The translations under genes and the position numbers were made by a program. A stretch of DNA of 64,000 bases, taken from NCBI RefSeq assembly GCF_014203355.1, contig NZ_JACHIR010000001.1, positions 372,001 to 436,000 of the forward strand, written 5' to 3'. This stretch comes from Kutzneria kofuensis. GTDB taxonomy: Bacteria > Actinomycetota > Actinomycetes > Mycobacteriales > Pseudonocardiaceae. The notes beneath the pieces are model-generated. The model was not told where the DNA came from. It saw only the letters and a program-made list of their open reading frames with translations, and ran no database searches. Positions within the stretch are counted from its first letter, which is position 1; each line of letters starts with the position of its first letter. Shown in pieces: positions 1-7,798 of the stretch.

Positions 1-590
1 GGCAACGGCGGCAGGGGGCCGGTCGGGGTGCCGCGGAGCAGGTCGGCGAGCAGCACGAGGTAACGCCGCCAGCCGGCGCGGTCGTCGAACGGGATGGTGG
101 CGGCGACCATGGCCAACAGCCGGGGCAGGTCGGCGGCGGCAAGGTCTGGGCGCACGCTGCCTTGTTCCTGTGCACGGGCGAGCAGGGCGCCGAGCCGATG
201 GAAGAATGTCCGGGTGAGGTTGTCGGCGGCGGTGAGCCGCCGGGTGGTGATGACGACGCGCAGGTGCTGAGCGCGGATTTCCAGCGCGGCCTCGAAGCAG
301 CGGAGCAGACCGCGCAATGCGTCGGGGTCGGCGTCCGCCTCGTCGAGGAGGGGAGCCACGTGTTCGTGATAACGCTCGCGGACCACGGCGGCGATCAGGT
401 CGTCCTTGCTGGGGTAGTGCCGGTACAGGGTGGCGGGGCCGACGCCGGCGCGGCGGGCGATCTCCTCCAGCGGGACGTCGTGCCGGCCGGCGGCGAACAC
501 GTCCTCGGCGACGGCCAGGATGCGCTCGGCGTTGCGCCGGGCGTCCGTGCGGGGAGCCCGCTGACCTGCGGAGTTCCGTGACACCGGCAC
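1..590 (-). CDS. TetR family transcriptional regulator (3' end cut by window edge)
   Basis: Transcriptional repressor of the TetR family; the C-terminus lies beyond the left window edge, leaving about 196 residues. The N-terminal helix-turn-helix is clear: RNAERILAVAEDVF leads into the recognition segment GVGPATLYRHYPSKDDL. The rest is a helical ligand-binding domain with no recognisable ligand. I chose the GTG at 590 because a TAGCAT -10-like hexamer sits six bases upstream (597-602), which suggests a leaderless mRNA; a second in-frame GTG lies at 584. The gene is divergent from a cytochrome P450 gene, and a 16-bp inverted repeat lies between them. By family precedent it probably represses itself and the P450. 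The family call is secure; the target and inducer are inferred or unknown. Confidence 0.9.
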   Translation of the reverse strand, partial: MPVSRNSAGQRAPRTDARRNAERILAVAEDVFAAGRHDVPLEEIARRAGVGPATLYRHYPSKDDLIAAVVRERYHEHVAPLLDEADADPDALRGLLRCFEAALEIRAQHLRVVITTRRLTAADNLTRTFFHRLGALLARAQEQGSVRPDLAAADLPRLLAMVAATIPFDDRAGWRRYLVLLADLLRGTPTGPLPPL

Positions 591-596
591 GCGGCG

Positions 597-635
597 ATGC
601 TAGCACTGATAGCGCGCTCTCACTTTTGCTAGGCT
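597..635. promoter_or_regulatory. Divergent promoter with TetR-type operator
   Basis: An imperfect inverted repeat, TGATAGCGCGCTCTCA at 607-622, has half-sites TGATAGCG and TGAGAGCG (one mismatch), the size and symmetry usual for TetR operators. A TAGGCT -10-like box at 630-635 faces the P450 gene, and the repeat then covers the matching -35 position. On the other strand TAGCAT (602-597) serves the repressor gene. A second small palindrome, TGCTAGCA, lies at 598-605. Binding by the adjacent TetR protein is inferred. Confidence 0.55.
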
Positions 636-672
636 TTTCTGAGAGTTCACTACCGCTTCTGGGGGCGCCCCG

Positions 673-1824
673 ATGACCACTCCCCTCGAGATGGCCCGCG
701 ACCGCTTCGACCCCTCGCCCGCCCTGCGCGAGGTGGCGGCCCGCCCCGGCCTGCCCCGCATCACCTCGCTGTTCGGCCCGGCCCGGCTGGCCGTCCGGCA
801 CGAGGACGTGCGGACCGTCTACGGCAACTCCGTCGAGTTCAGCAACGGGATCCAGTCGCGGTTGCAGGGGACCGAGGACGTCGGCTTCATCCTCGGCTAC
901 GACCCGCCCGCGCACACCCGCCTGCGGCGGATGCTCACCCCCGAGTTCACGCTGCGCCGGATGCGGGCCATGCGCCCTCGCGTCGTCGAGATCGTGGACT
1001 CGGCGTTGTCGGCGATGGCCGCCGCCGGTCCTGGCGTGGACCTCGTCGCCGAGTTCGCGCTGCCCGTGCCGTCCCTGGTGATCTGCGAGCTGCTCGGCGT
1101 GCCGTACGAGGATCGGGCCACCTTCCAGCGCCTCACCAGCCGGCAGCTGGACTTCGCCGTGCCGCTGGCCGAACGCACCCAGGCCGGCGAGGAGATGGGG
1201 CAGTACCTGGCCGGGCTGGTCGAGCGGCACATGCGGGCGCCGGGCGAGGACGTGATCGGCACCCTGATCACCCTGCACGGCGACGACCTGTCGTTCGCGG
1301 AGCTGGTCGGCCTGGCCAACATGCTGCTGATCGCCGGCCACGAGACCACGTCGAACATGCTCGGCCTCGGTTCGCTGCTGCTGCTGGAGAATCCCGCGCA
1401 GCTGGCCCTGCTGCGGGACGACCCGGACGTGGTCGAGGGCGGCATCGAGGAACTGCTCCGCTACCTGTCGGTCGTCCACTTCGGCGTCCCGCGCGAAGTC
1501 GTCACCGACCTCACCGTCGGCGGCACCGCCCTCACCGCCGGCGAGCTCGTCCTGTGCTCGATCATCCTCGCCAACCGCGACCCCGCCCTCGTCCCCGACG
1601 CCGACCGCTTCGATGTCACCCGCAAACCCATGCCCCACCTCGCTTTCGGGCACGGCATCCACCACTGCGTCGGCGCTCCGCTGGCCCGCCTGGAGATGTC
1701 CGTCGCCTTCCCCGCGCTGCTCCGGAGGTTCCCCGGCCTGCGCCTCGCGGTGCCGTCCGCGGAGATCGAGTTCCGCACCACCAGCCCCGTCTACGGCGTC
1801 CAGGCCCTGCCCGTGGCCTGGTGA
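673..1824 (+). CDS. Cytochrome P450
   Basis: Soluble bacterial class I cytochrome P450 of 383 aa that should take electrons from a separate ferredoxin and reductase; neither is encoded nearby. All signature elements are present: the oxygen-activating I-helix AGHETT at residues 221-226, the K-helix ExxR as E260-R263, and the heme-binding loop FGHGIHHCVG with thiolate ligand Cys332. Length is normal for actinobacterial CYP families. The ATG at 673 follows a GGGGG stretch at a spacing of about eight bases. It lies divergent to a TetR gene and upstream of a second P450, so it is probably under ligand-responsive repression. No biosynthetic gene cluster is visible, so the substrate cannot be predicted. 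Confidence 0.93.
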   Translation: MTTPLEMARDRFDPSPALREVAARPGLPRITSLFGPARLAVRHEDVRTVYGNSVEFSNGIQSRLQGTEDVGFILGYDPPAHTRLRRMLTPEFTLRRMRAMRPRVVEIVDSALSAMAAAGPGVDLVAEFALPVPSLVICELLGVPYEDRATFQRLTSRQLDFAVPLAERTQAGEEMGQYLAGLVERHMRAPGEDVIGTLITLHGDDLSFAELVGLANMLLIAGHETTSNMLGLGSLLLLENPAQLALLRDDPDVVEGGIEELLRYLSVVHFGVPREVVTDLTVGGTALTAGELVLCSIILANRDPALVPDADRFDVTRKPMPHLAFGHGIHHCVGAPLARLEMSVAFPALLRRFPGLRLAVPSAEIEFRTTSPVYGVQALPVAW

Positions 1825-1840
1825 GGCTCGTCCTCGAGCC
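1825..1840 (+). terminator. Short hairpin after first P450
   Basis: GGCTCG at 1825-1830 and CGAGCC at 1835-1840 form a six-base-pair stem with a four-base loop directly after the stop codon. No T-run follows, so termination is only a possibility. Confidence 0.3.
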
Positions 1841-1952
1841 GGTCCGGTCCTCCCCGCCGGACACGGCCATCAGGCCGGCAAGCCTGCGTAGTGCCCTCCG
1901 GTGAAACCGGTCTGACACCGCCGCGGAACCGCCGGCCGGAACCGTGCGGGGC

Positions 1953-3086
1953 ATGACAACCACCGGCAACGCATTCGTGCACCACGACGAGCGCTCGGGC
2001 ACCTGGACCGTGTCCGGGCACCCGGAGATCCTGGCGGCGCTGAGCGATCCGGCGACCTTCTCGTCCAACGTGCCGCGACTCGTCGGCGGCGACGCCGGCG
2101 ACGACGACGGCAACCTGGTCCAGATGGATCCGCCCGGCCACCGCAAGCTGCGCACCCTGGTCAGCCACGCGTTCACGCCGAAGGTGGTAGCGGGGCTGGA
2201 GCCGCGCATCGCCGCCCTGACCACCGAGCTGCTCGACGACATGGACGGCGACGTGGAGCTGGTGTCGCAGCTGGCCCACCCGCTGCCGGTGATCGTGATC
2301 GCCGAGCTGCTGGGCGTGCCGGCGAGCGACCGGGCCCTGTTCCGGAAGTGGGCGGACGTCCTGATCGCCGGCGACGCCGAGTTCACGGCCAAGGACGAGG
2401 ACGGCGCGCAGAAGCAGCGCTTCGAGAAGCTGGCCAGGGACGTCCAGCCGATGGTCGAGTACCTCATCCGGCACGCCCACGAACGCCGGGCCGAGCCGCG
2501 CCATGACCTGCTGACCGCGCTGGTCCAGGCCGAAGTGGACGGGGAGCGCCTGACCGACGGCCAGCTGGTCAACTTCGCGACGTTGCTGCTGTTCGCCGGC
2601 CACATCACCACGACCCTGCTGCTGGGTAACACCGTGCTGTGCCTGGACGAGCACCCCGAGCAGGCCGCGAGGATCCGGGCCGACCGGTCGCTGCTGCCGG
2701 GTGCCATCGAAGAGTCGCTGCGGCTGCGGAGCCCGTTCACCGTGCTGGCGCGGGTCACCAACACCGAGGTCGAGCTGGGCGGACAGGTCATCCCGGCGGA
2801 CCAGATGGTGCTGCTGCGGGTGCGCACGGCCAACCTGGACCCGCGGGTGTTCGCCCGTCCGGACGAGTTCGACCCGGCTCGCGACCCCAATCCGCACCTG
2901 TCGTTCGGCCGTGGCATCCACTTCTGCCTGGGCGCGCCGCTGGCCCGGCTGGAGGGCCGGATCGCCCTGAACCTGCTGCTCGACCGCTTCCCCGTGCTGC
3001 GCACCGACCCGGCCGACCCGCCGGTGCCGCTGCCGTCGCCGAACATGACCGGCGTGGCCTCGCTGCCGTTGCGAACGGCCTATTGA
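1953..3086 (+). CDS. Cytochrome P450 with atypical I-helix
   Basis: Second cytochrome P450 of about 377 aa, same strand as the first and 128 bases downstream. Counting from an alternative GTG start at 1944, the K-helix ExxR is E257-R260 and the heme loop FGRGIHFCLG contains Cys328. The I-helix reads AGHITT (A218-T223 on the same numbering), so the usual Glu/Asp of the acid-alcohol pair is Ile while the Thr is kept. That acid normally helps deliver protons to bound oxygen; its absence may indicate an altered proton path or unusual substrate-assisted chemistry. I use the ATG at 1953 because it gives a natural N-terminus (MTTTGNAF); the GTG three codons earlier is equally possible. No redox partner genes are near. 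Substrate unknown. Confidence 0.9.
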   Translation: MTTTGNAFVHHDERSGTWTVSGHPEILAALSDPATFSSNVPRLVGGDAGDDDGNLVQMDPPGHRKLRTLVSHAFTPKVVAGLEPRIAALTTELLDDMDGDVELVSQLAHPLPVIVIAELLGVPASDRALFRKWADVLIAGDAEFTAKDEDGAQKQRFEKLARDVQPMVEYLIRHAHERRAEPRHDLLTALVQAEVDGERLTDGQLVNFATLLLFAGHITTTLLLGNTVLCLDEHPEQAARIRADRSLLPGAIEESLRLRSPFTVLARVTNTEVELGGQVIPADQMVLLRVRTANLDPRVFARPDEFDPARDPNPHLSFGRGIHFCLGAPLARLEGRIALNLLLDRFPVLRTDPADPPVPLPSPNMTGVASLPLRTAY

Positions 3087-3093
3087 AACAAGA

Positions 3094-3107
3094 TGTAAAC
3101 GTTTGTA
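3094..3107. promoter_or_regulatory. LacI-type operator-like palindrome upstream of GH28 gene
   Basis: TGTAAACGTTTGTA contains the perfect core AAACGTTT (3097-3104) with the central CG typical of LacI/GalR-family sugar-regulator sites. It lies 12 bases before the GH28 start codon. No LacI gene is in the window, so this assignment rests on sequence shape and the carbohydrate-active target only. Confidence 0.4.
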
Positions 3108-3118
3108 GCCTCCGTCAC

Positions 3119-4672
3119 ATGGACCGGGTGAGTCGTCGTCGCATCGTCACGCTGGGGGCCGCGGGCGCGGCCGGGATGGCCCTGCCGCTGGCCGGCACCG
3201 CCGCCGCGGAGCCGGCCAAGCCGGCCGGAAAACTGTTCGACGTCACGGAGTTCGGCGCCCGTGGCGACGGCGTCACGATCGACACCGCGGCGATCAACCG
3301 CGCCGTCGACGCGGCGGCGGCGCACGGCGGCACGGTGTTCTTCCCGGCCGGCACGTACGCCAGCTACTCCGTGCACCTCAAGAGCAACGTCGCCCTGTAC
3401 CTGGGGCACAACGCGACGCTGCTGGCGGCCGCGCCGGCCGGCGGCAAGGGCTACGACCCCGCCGAGCAGCCCGGCGCCGGCAACAACTACCAGGACTTCG
3501 GGCACAGCCACTGGCACAACAGCCTGATCTGGGGCGAGAACCTGGTCAACGTGACCATCGGCGGACCGGGCACCATCGACGGCAAGGGCCTGGTCAGCGG
3601 CGGCAGCCAGGAGTCCCAGCCGCTGCAGGGCAACAAGGCGATCGCGCTGAAGCTGTGCCGCAACGTGGTGATCAGGGACGTCACCATGGTCAACGGCGGG
3701 CACTTCTGCGTCCTGCCGACCGGTGTCGACAACTTCCGCATCGACAACGTCGTGATCGACACCAACCGGGACGGCATCGACATCGACTGCTGCAGAGGCG
3801 TCCGCATCTCCAACACCACCGTCAACTCGCCCGCCGACGACGCGATCGTGCTCAAGAGCTCGTACGCGCTGGGCTACGTGCGGGACACCGAGAACGTCAC
3901 CATCGACAACTGCTTCGTCAGCGGCTACGACCTGGGCACGCTGGTCGACGGCACGTACAAGACGGCCAACTTCGGCCGCACCGGCCGGATCAAGTGCGGC
4001 ACCGAGTCCAACGGCGGCTTCAAGAACATCGCCATCTCCAACGTCGTCTTCGAGCACTGCCGGGGGCTGGCGTTCGAGACCGTGGACGGCGGGGCGCTGG
4101 AGGACATCACCGTCAGCAACATCACCATGCGCGACGTGCAGATGCCGATCTTCTTCCGGCTCGGCTCGCGGATGCGCGGCCCGGCCGGCATTCCCGTCGG
4201 CACGCTGCGGCGGGTCAGCATCGCCAACCTGATCGCGCACAACTCCGACCCCCGCTACCCGTCCGCGATCGCCGGCATCCCCGGGCACCGCATCGAGGAC
4301 GTGCGGATCAGCAACGTGCGGCACCATATGGTCGGCGGCCTGACCATGGACGGCATCCCGGCCAACCCGCCAGAGGCGGAGAACGCCTACCCCGAGCCGA
4401 CCATGTTCGGCCCGCTGCCGGCGTACGGGTTCTTCATCCGGCACGTCGACGGCGTCACCCTGGACAACGTCGAAGTCCGCTACGAGCAGCAGGACCTGCG
4501 GCCCGCGTTCGCCCTTCGGGACGTCGTCGACGCCGACTTCCACCACGTGAAGGCGGACAAGGCCACCGGCGCGCCGACATTCGTGCTCGACGACGTGACC
4601 GACTTCCGGGTCACGACCAGCCGCCCGGTGGCGGACACGCAACTGGACCAGGCCGGTCACTCAGAGCTCTGA
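3119..4672 (+). CDS. Tat-secreted glycoside hydrolase family 28 protein (pectinase-like)
   Basis: Exported right-handed parallel beta-helix enzyme of the polygalacturonase/rhamnogalacturonase family (GH28), 517 aa, expected to hydrolyse pectic galacturonan-type chains outside the cell. The N-terminus carries a twin-arginine signal (SRRRIVTLGAAG), ending near residue 35. After the opening block DVTEFGARGDGVTIDT the beta-helix rungs follow. The catalytic region shows NRDGIDI with Asp218, a PADDAIVLK segment with Asp240 and Asp241, and RIKCGTESNGG matching the family RIK motif. Start is the ATG at 3119; no convincing Shine-Dalgarno is seen, and a GTG at 3128 is the alternative. A LacI-type operator-like palindrome just upstream suggests sugar-responsive control. 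Exact substrate is not determinable by eye. Confidence 0.88.
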   Translation: MDRVSRRRIVTLGAAGAAGMALPLAGTAAAEPAKPAGKLFDVTEFGARGDGVTIDTAAINRAVDAAAAHGGTVFFPAGTYASYSVHLKSNVALYLGHNATLLAAAPAGGKGYDPAEQPGAGNNYQDFGHSHWHNSLIWGENLVNVTIGGPGTIDGKGLVSGGSQESQPLQGNKAIALKLCRNVVIRDVTMVNGGHFCVLPTGVDNFRIDNVVIDTNRDGIDIDCCRGVRISNTTVNSPADDAIVLKSSYALGYVRDTENVTIDNCFVSGYDLGTLVDGTYKTANFGRTGRIKCGTESNGGFKNIAISNVVFEHCRGLAFETVDGGALEDITVSNITMRDVQMPIFFRLGSRMRGPAGIPVGTLRRVSIANLIAHNSDPRYPSAIAGIPGHRIEDVRISNVRHHMVGGLTMDGIPANPPEAENAYPEPTMFGPLPAYGFFIRHVDGVTLDNVEVRYEQQDLRPAFALRDVVDADFHHVKADKATGAPTFVLDDVTDFRVTTSRPVADTQLDQAGHSEL

Positions 4673-4692
4673 CAGCGCTGTCACCAGGCGAT

Positions 4693-4724
4693 ACAGCCGG
4701 TCACGCCCTATCGTGACCGGCTGT
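4693..4724. promoter_or_regulatory. 13-bp perfect inverted repeat over the ligC start
   Basis: Arms 4693-4705 (ACAGCCGGTCACG) and 4712-4724 are perfectly complementary with a six-base loop. The right arm contains the GTG start codon (4723) and part of a TATCGT -10-like box (4709-4714), eight bases before that codon. If transcription starts at the GTG, this is a DNA operator rather than an mRNA hairpin. It could also terminate the GH28 transcript. The structure is certain; the role is open. Confidence 0.6.
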
Positions 4725-5790
4725 GGACCTTCCAGTGATGCCCCCGGTGCGGCCGATGCTCGCCAAGGCCGTGCACGAGGTGCCGACGGCGGACGGCTTG
4801 CTGTACGAGCCCAAGTGGGACGGCTTCCGCTGCATCGTGTTCCGTGACGGCGACGAGGTGGAGCTCGGCTCCCGCAACGACCGGCCGCTGACCCGGTACT
4901 TCCCGGAGCTGGTCGACCTGCTGCTCGAGGTGCTGCCGCCACGGTGCGTGGTGGACGGCGAGATCGTGGTCGTCACCGGCGACGGGCTGGACTTCGACAC
5001 CCTGCAGAACCGGCTGCACCCGGCCGCGTCGCGGGTGCGCAAGCTGGCGGTGGAGACGCCGGCCAGCTTCGTCGCCTTCGACCTGCTCGCGCTCGGCGAC
5101 GACAACCTGATGGACGAGCCGTTCACCCGGCGGCGTGAACTGCTGGAGAGCGTGCTCGGCGGCGACCTGGCGCGGATCCACATCACGCCGCTGACCCACG
5201 ACCCGGCCGTCGCGCAGGACTGGTTCACCCGGTTCGAGGGCGCCGGCTTCGACGGCGTCATGGCCAAGCCCGGCGACCTGCCGTACGAGCAGGACAAGCG
5301 GGTGATGTGGAAGGTCAAGCACGAGCGGACCGCCGACTGCGTGGTCGCCGGTTTCCGGTGGCACAAGGACGGCAACGGTGTCGGGTCGCTGCTGCTCGGC
5401 CTGTACGACGACGAAGGCACCCTGCACCACGTCGGCGTGGCCAGCAGCATGACCGCCGCCCGGCGCAAGGAACTCGTCGACGAGCTGGCTCCGTTGCGGG
5501 AGAACGCTGTGGAGACGCATCCGTGGCGGGACTGGGCCGTCGCGCAATCCGAGGCCGGCGGGCGGATGCCGGGTGGGCAGAGCCGGTGGAGCGCCGGCAA
5601 GGACCTGAGCTGGGAGCCGCTGCGGCCCGAGCTCGTGGCCGAGGTGCGGTACGAGCACGTGATGGCCGGGCGGCTGCGGCACGGTGGCCGGCTCGTCCGG
5701 TTCCGCCCCGACCGCACGCCCGAGTCGTGCACCTACTCCCAGCTGGACCAGGTCGCGCCCGCCGAGTTGAAGGCGCTGTTCGGGACATGA
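4723..5790 (+). CDS. ligC: ATP-dependent DNA ligase, LigC type
   Basis: ATP-dependent DNA ligase of 355 aa that seals nicks by forming an enzyme-AMP intermediate on Lys31 in EPKWDGFR (motif I). Further nucleotidyltransferase motifs are visible: ELGSRN, DGEIVVV, DGVMAKPGD (motif IV) and WKVKH (motif V), followed by a C-terminal OB-fold ending in a RPDRTPESCTYSQL segment. The N-terminus MDLPVMPPVRPMLAK closely resembles mycobacterial LigC (recalled, not searched), which supports the GTG at 4723 over the ATG at 4738. Mycobacterial LigC is a stand-alone backup ligase in base excision and end-joining repair. The stop overlaps the next gene's ATG (ATGA), so the pair is translationally coupled to a LigD-type polymerase. 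Ku is encoded at 57.6 kb. Confidence 0.93.
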   Translation: MDLPVMPPVRPMLAKAVHEVPTADGLLYEPKWDGFRCIVFRDGDEVELGSRNDRPLTRYFPELVDLLLEVLPPRCVVDGEIVVVTGDGLDFDTLQNRLHPAASRVRKLAVETPASFVAFDLLALGDDNLMDEPFTRRRELLESVLGGDLARIHITPLTHDPAVAQDWFTRFEGAGFDGVMAKPGDLPYEQDKRVMWKVKHERTADCVVAGFRWHKDGNGVGSLLLGLYDDEGTLHHVGVASSMTAARRKELVDELAPLRENAVETHPWRDWAVAQSEAGGRMPGGQSRWSAGKDLSWEPLRPELVAEVRYEHVMAGRLRHGGRLVRFRPDRTPESCTYSQLDQVAPAELKALFGT

Positions 5791-6785
5791 GCGACGCCGT
5801 CGTGGTCGAGGGCGTGACCATCACGCATCCGGAGAAGGTGTTCTTCGGCCGGATCGGGGCGACGAAGCTGGACCTGGTCCGGTACTACCAGGCCGTCGCC
5901 GAGCCGTTCCTCGCCACCGTGCGGGGGCGGCCGCTGCTGCTGGAGCGCTATCCCGAGGGTGCCGGCGGCAAGTCGTTCTTCCAGAAGCGTGTGCCCAAGT
6001 CCGCGCCCGACTGGCTGCAGACCGCCGTCGTCTCCACGCCCAACGGCACCACCAGCGACGCCCTGGTCGCCGCCGACCTCGCGCACGTGCTGTGGGCCGT
6101 GAACATGGGCTGCCTCGGTTTCCACGTGTGGCCCGTTCATGCCGCGAACCCCTCGGTCACCGACGAGCTGCGGATCGACCTCGACCCCTCCCCCGGCATC
6201 GGCTTCGGCCAGATCCAGGAGGCCGCGCTACTGGTGCGGGACTTCCTGGCCGAATGCGGCATCAGGGCGTACCTGAAGACGACCGGTTCCCGGGGGCTGC
6301 ACATCTACGTGCGTTTGCAGGAGCGTTGGGACGGCTACCAGGTCCGGGCCGGCGCCGTGGCCCTGGCCCGGGAGTTGGAGCGCCGGCACCCGACTTTGAT
6401 CACCGCCAAGTGGTGGAAGGAGGAACGGGGCGCCCGGGTGTTCGTCGACTTCAACCAGAACGCCCCGCACAAGACCGTCTTCGGCGCGTGGTGCGCGCGG
6501 CCCCGGGTCGGCGGGCAGGTGTCGACCCCCATCGACTGGTCGCAGTTGGCGACGGTCGATCCGGACTCCCTGACCATTCTCACCGTGCCGACATTCGTTG
6601 CGGAGCACGGCGATGCGTGGGCGGGGATGAACGACGAGCCGCAGTCGCTGGAGCCTCTGCTGGAGCGGTCGGAACGGGACATGGCCGCCGGGCTGATGGA
6701 TGCCCCGTGGCCGCCGGTGTACCCGAAGATGCCCAACGAACCGCCGCGGGTAGCACCGAGCCGGGCACGGCCCACGGACAGCTAG
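5787..6785 (+). CDS. LigD-type polymerase/primase (PolDom) domain protein
   Basis: Stand-alone member of the archaeo-eukaryotic primase family equivalent to the polymerase domain of LigD, 332 aa. These enzymes add preferentially ribonucleotides to DNA ends and fill gaps during end joining and excision repair. The metal-binding DxD lies in ELRIDLDPSPG, the SxGxH nucleotide motif is TTGSRGLHIYV, and the third catalytic Asp is in VFVDFNQN. The N-terminal block ITHPEKVFFG is typical of the family. No ligase or nuclease domain is fused. The ATG overlaps the ligC stop by four bases. Mycobacterium tuberculosis has the same adjacency (Rv3730c beside ligC, from memory), which supports joint action. 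Confidence 0.92.
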   Translation: MSDAVVVEGVTITHPEKVFFGRIGATKLDLVRYYQAVAEPFLATVRGRPLLLERYPEGAGGKSFFQKRVPKSAPDWLQTAVVSTPNGTTSDALVAADLAHVLWAVNMGCLGFHVWPVHAANPSVTDELRIDLDPSPGIGFGQIQEAALLVRDFLAECGIRAYLKTTGSRGLHIYVRLQERWDGYQVRAGAVALARELERRHPTLITAKWWKEERGARVFVDFNQNAPHKTVFGAWCARPRVGGQVSTPIDWSQLATVDPDSLTILTVPTFVAEHGDAWAGMNDEPQSLEPLLERSERDMAAGLMDAPWPPVYPKMPNEPPRVAPSRARPTDS

Positions 6786-6828
6786 CGGTTCAGCACAGGC
6801 CGCACGTCCTCGGCGCGCAGCCGCATGG

Positions 6829-7734
6829 TCAGCCGGCCACGACACGTTCCAGCGTGGCGTAGCCCGCCGGTTCCCAGGTCGGCTTGCCCCCGGGCAGGCC
6901 GAGCCGGCCGTTCCGCCCGATCTCGATCAGGCCCACGGCGCGCAGGACGGCCCAGCCGCGGGCCCGGGCGATGGTCGCTTCGTCGGCCTGCTCGTAGGCG
7001 TCGAAGAACCGATGTGCCGCGCCTGCGGGCAGCAGCATCCAGGCGGCCGAAAGATCGGTCGCGGGATCGCCCGAGCACATCTCACCGAAGTCGATCACTC
7101 CGGCGAGCATCCCGTCCCGGACGACGACGTTGGCCGGATGCAGGTCACCATGCAGCCACAGCGGCGCGCCCGGCCAGGCGGGCGCCGCGACAGCCCGCTC
7201 CCACACCTCCCACACGGCGCCAGCGTCCGAATGGTCGCCGATGAGCTCGAACCAGCCGTCGACATTCGGCATGTCGGCGAGCGGAATGCCGCGCGAAGGG
7301 TTGGCCGGGGCGTCCGCAGGCGCTTCGTGATGCAGCGCCCGCAGGAACCCCGCGAGGACCTCGGCCGCCTCGACGCGGGTGATCGGCGCACGATCGGCCG
7401 GCTCACCCTCGACCCAACGCGCGATCGTCCAGGTGTGCTCGAACAGGTTCGAAGGCTTGCCGACGCGCACCGGGGTGGGCGTCGGCAGCGGCAGGCGTTC
7501 GGCCAACATCGGCAGCCACGTCTGCTCCGTGTGGAGAAGAGCCGGCGCGCGCTCGGTGCGCGGCAAGCGCACGGCCAGTTCCTCCCCGAGGCGCCACAGC
7601 TGGTTGTCCCAGCCTCCGCTGACGTCACGCAGTTCCATGCCGGCGAGATCCGGATGCTGATCCCACAGCAGCGCCCGCACCAGGTCCTGCTCGAACTTCA
7701 ACTCGCCCGTCGATGGGGCTCCACTCGCTGGCAT
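6829..7734 (-). CDS. Aminoglycoside phosphotransferase (APH)-fold kinase
   Basis: Protein-kinase-like phosphotransferase of the APH/choline kinase superfamily, 301 aa from ATG 7734; a GTG at 7752 would add six residues. The Brenner catalytic motif is HGDLHPANVVV with the catalytic base Asp197, and the metal-binding motif is DFGEMCSGDP with Asp215. The N-lobe contains LAVRLPRTE, where a basic residue anchors ATP phosphates, and EHTWTIARWVEGEP. Members phosphorylate aminoglycosides, macrolides or small metabolites, and the substrate cannot be read from sequence. It converges with the polymerase gene and lies downstream of a PI-PLC-like gene on the same strand with a 64-base gap. Whether it confers resistance is unknown. 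Confidence 0.87.
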   Translation of the reverse strand: MPASGAPSTGELKFEQDLVRALLWDQHPDLAGMELRDVSGGWDNQLWRLGEELAVRLPRTERAPALLHTEQTWLPMLAERLPLPTPTPVRVGKPSNLFEHTWTIARWVEGEPADRAPITRVEAAEVLAGFLRALHHEAPADAPANPSRGIPLADMPNVDGWFELIGDHSDAGAVWEVWERAVAAPAWPGAPLWLHGDLHPANVVVRDGMLAGVIDFGEMCSGDPATDLSAAWMLLPAGAAHRFFDAYEQADEATIARARGWAVLRAVGLIEIGRNGRLGLPGGKPTWEPAGYATLERVVAG

Positions 7735-7798
7735 GCGCAGGCACGCTAGCACCGGCCAGATGCAGCAAGCGGAGCACGGCCCTGGTTCGGTCGACTGC

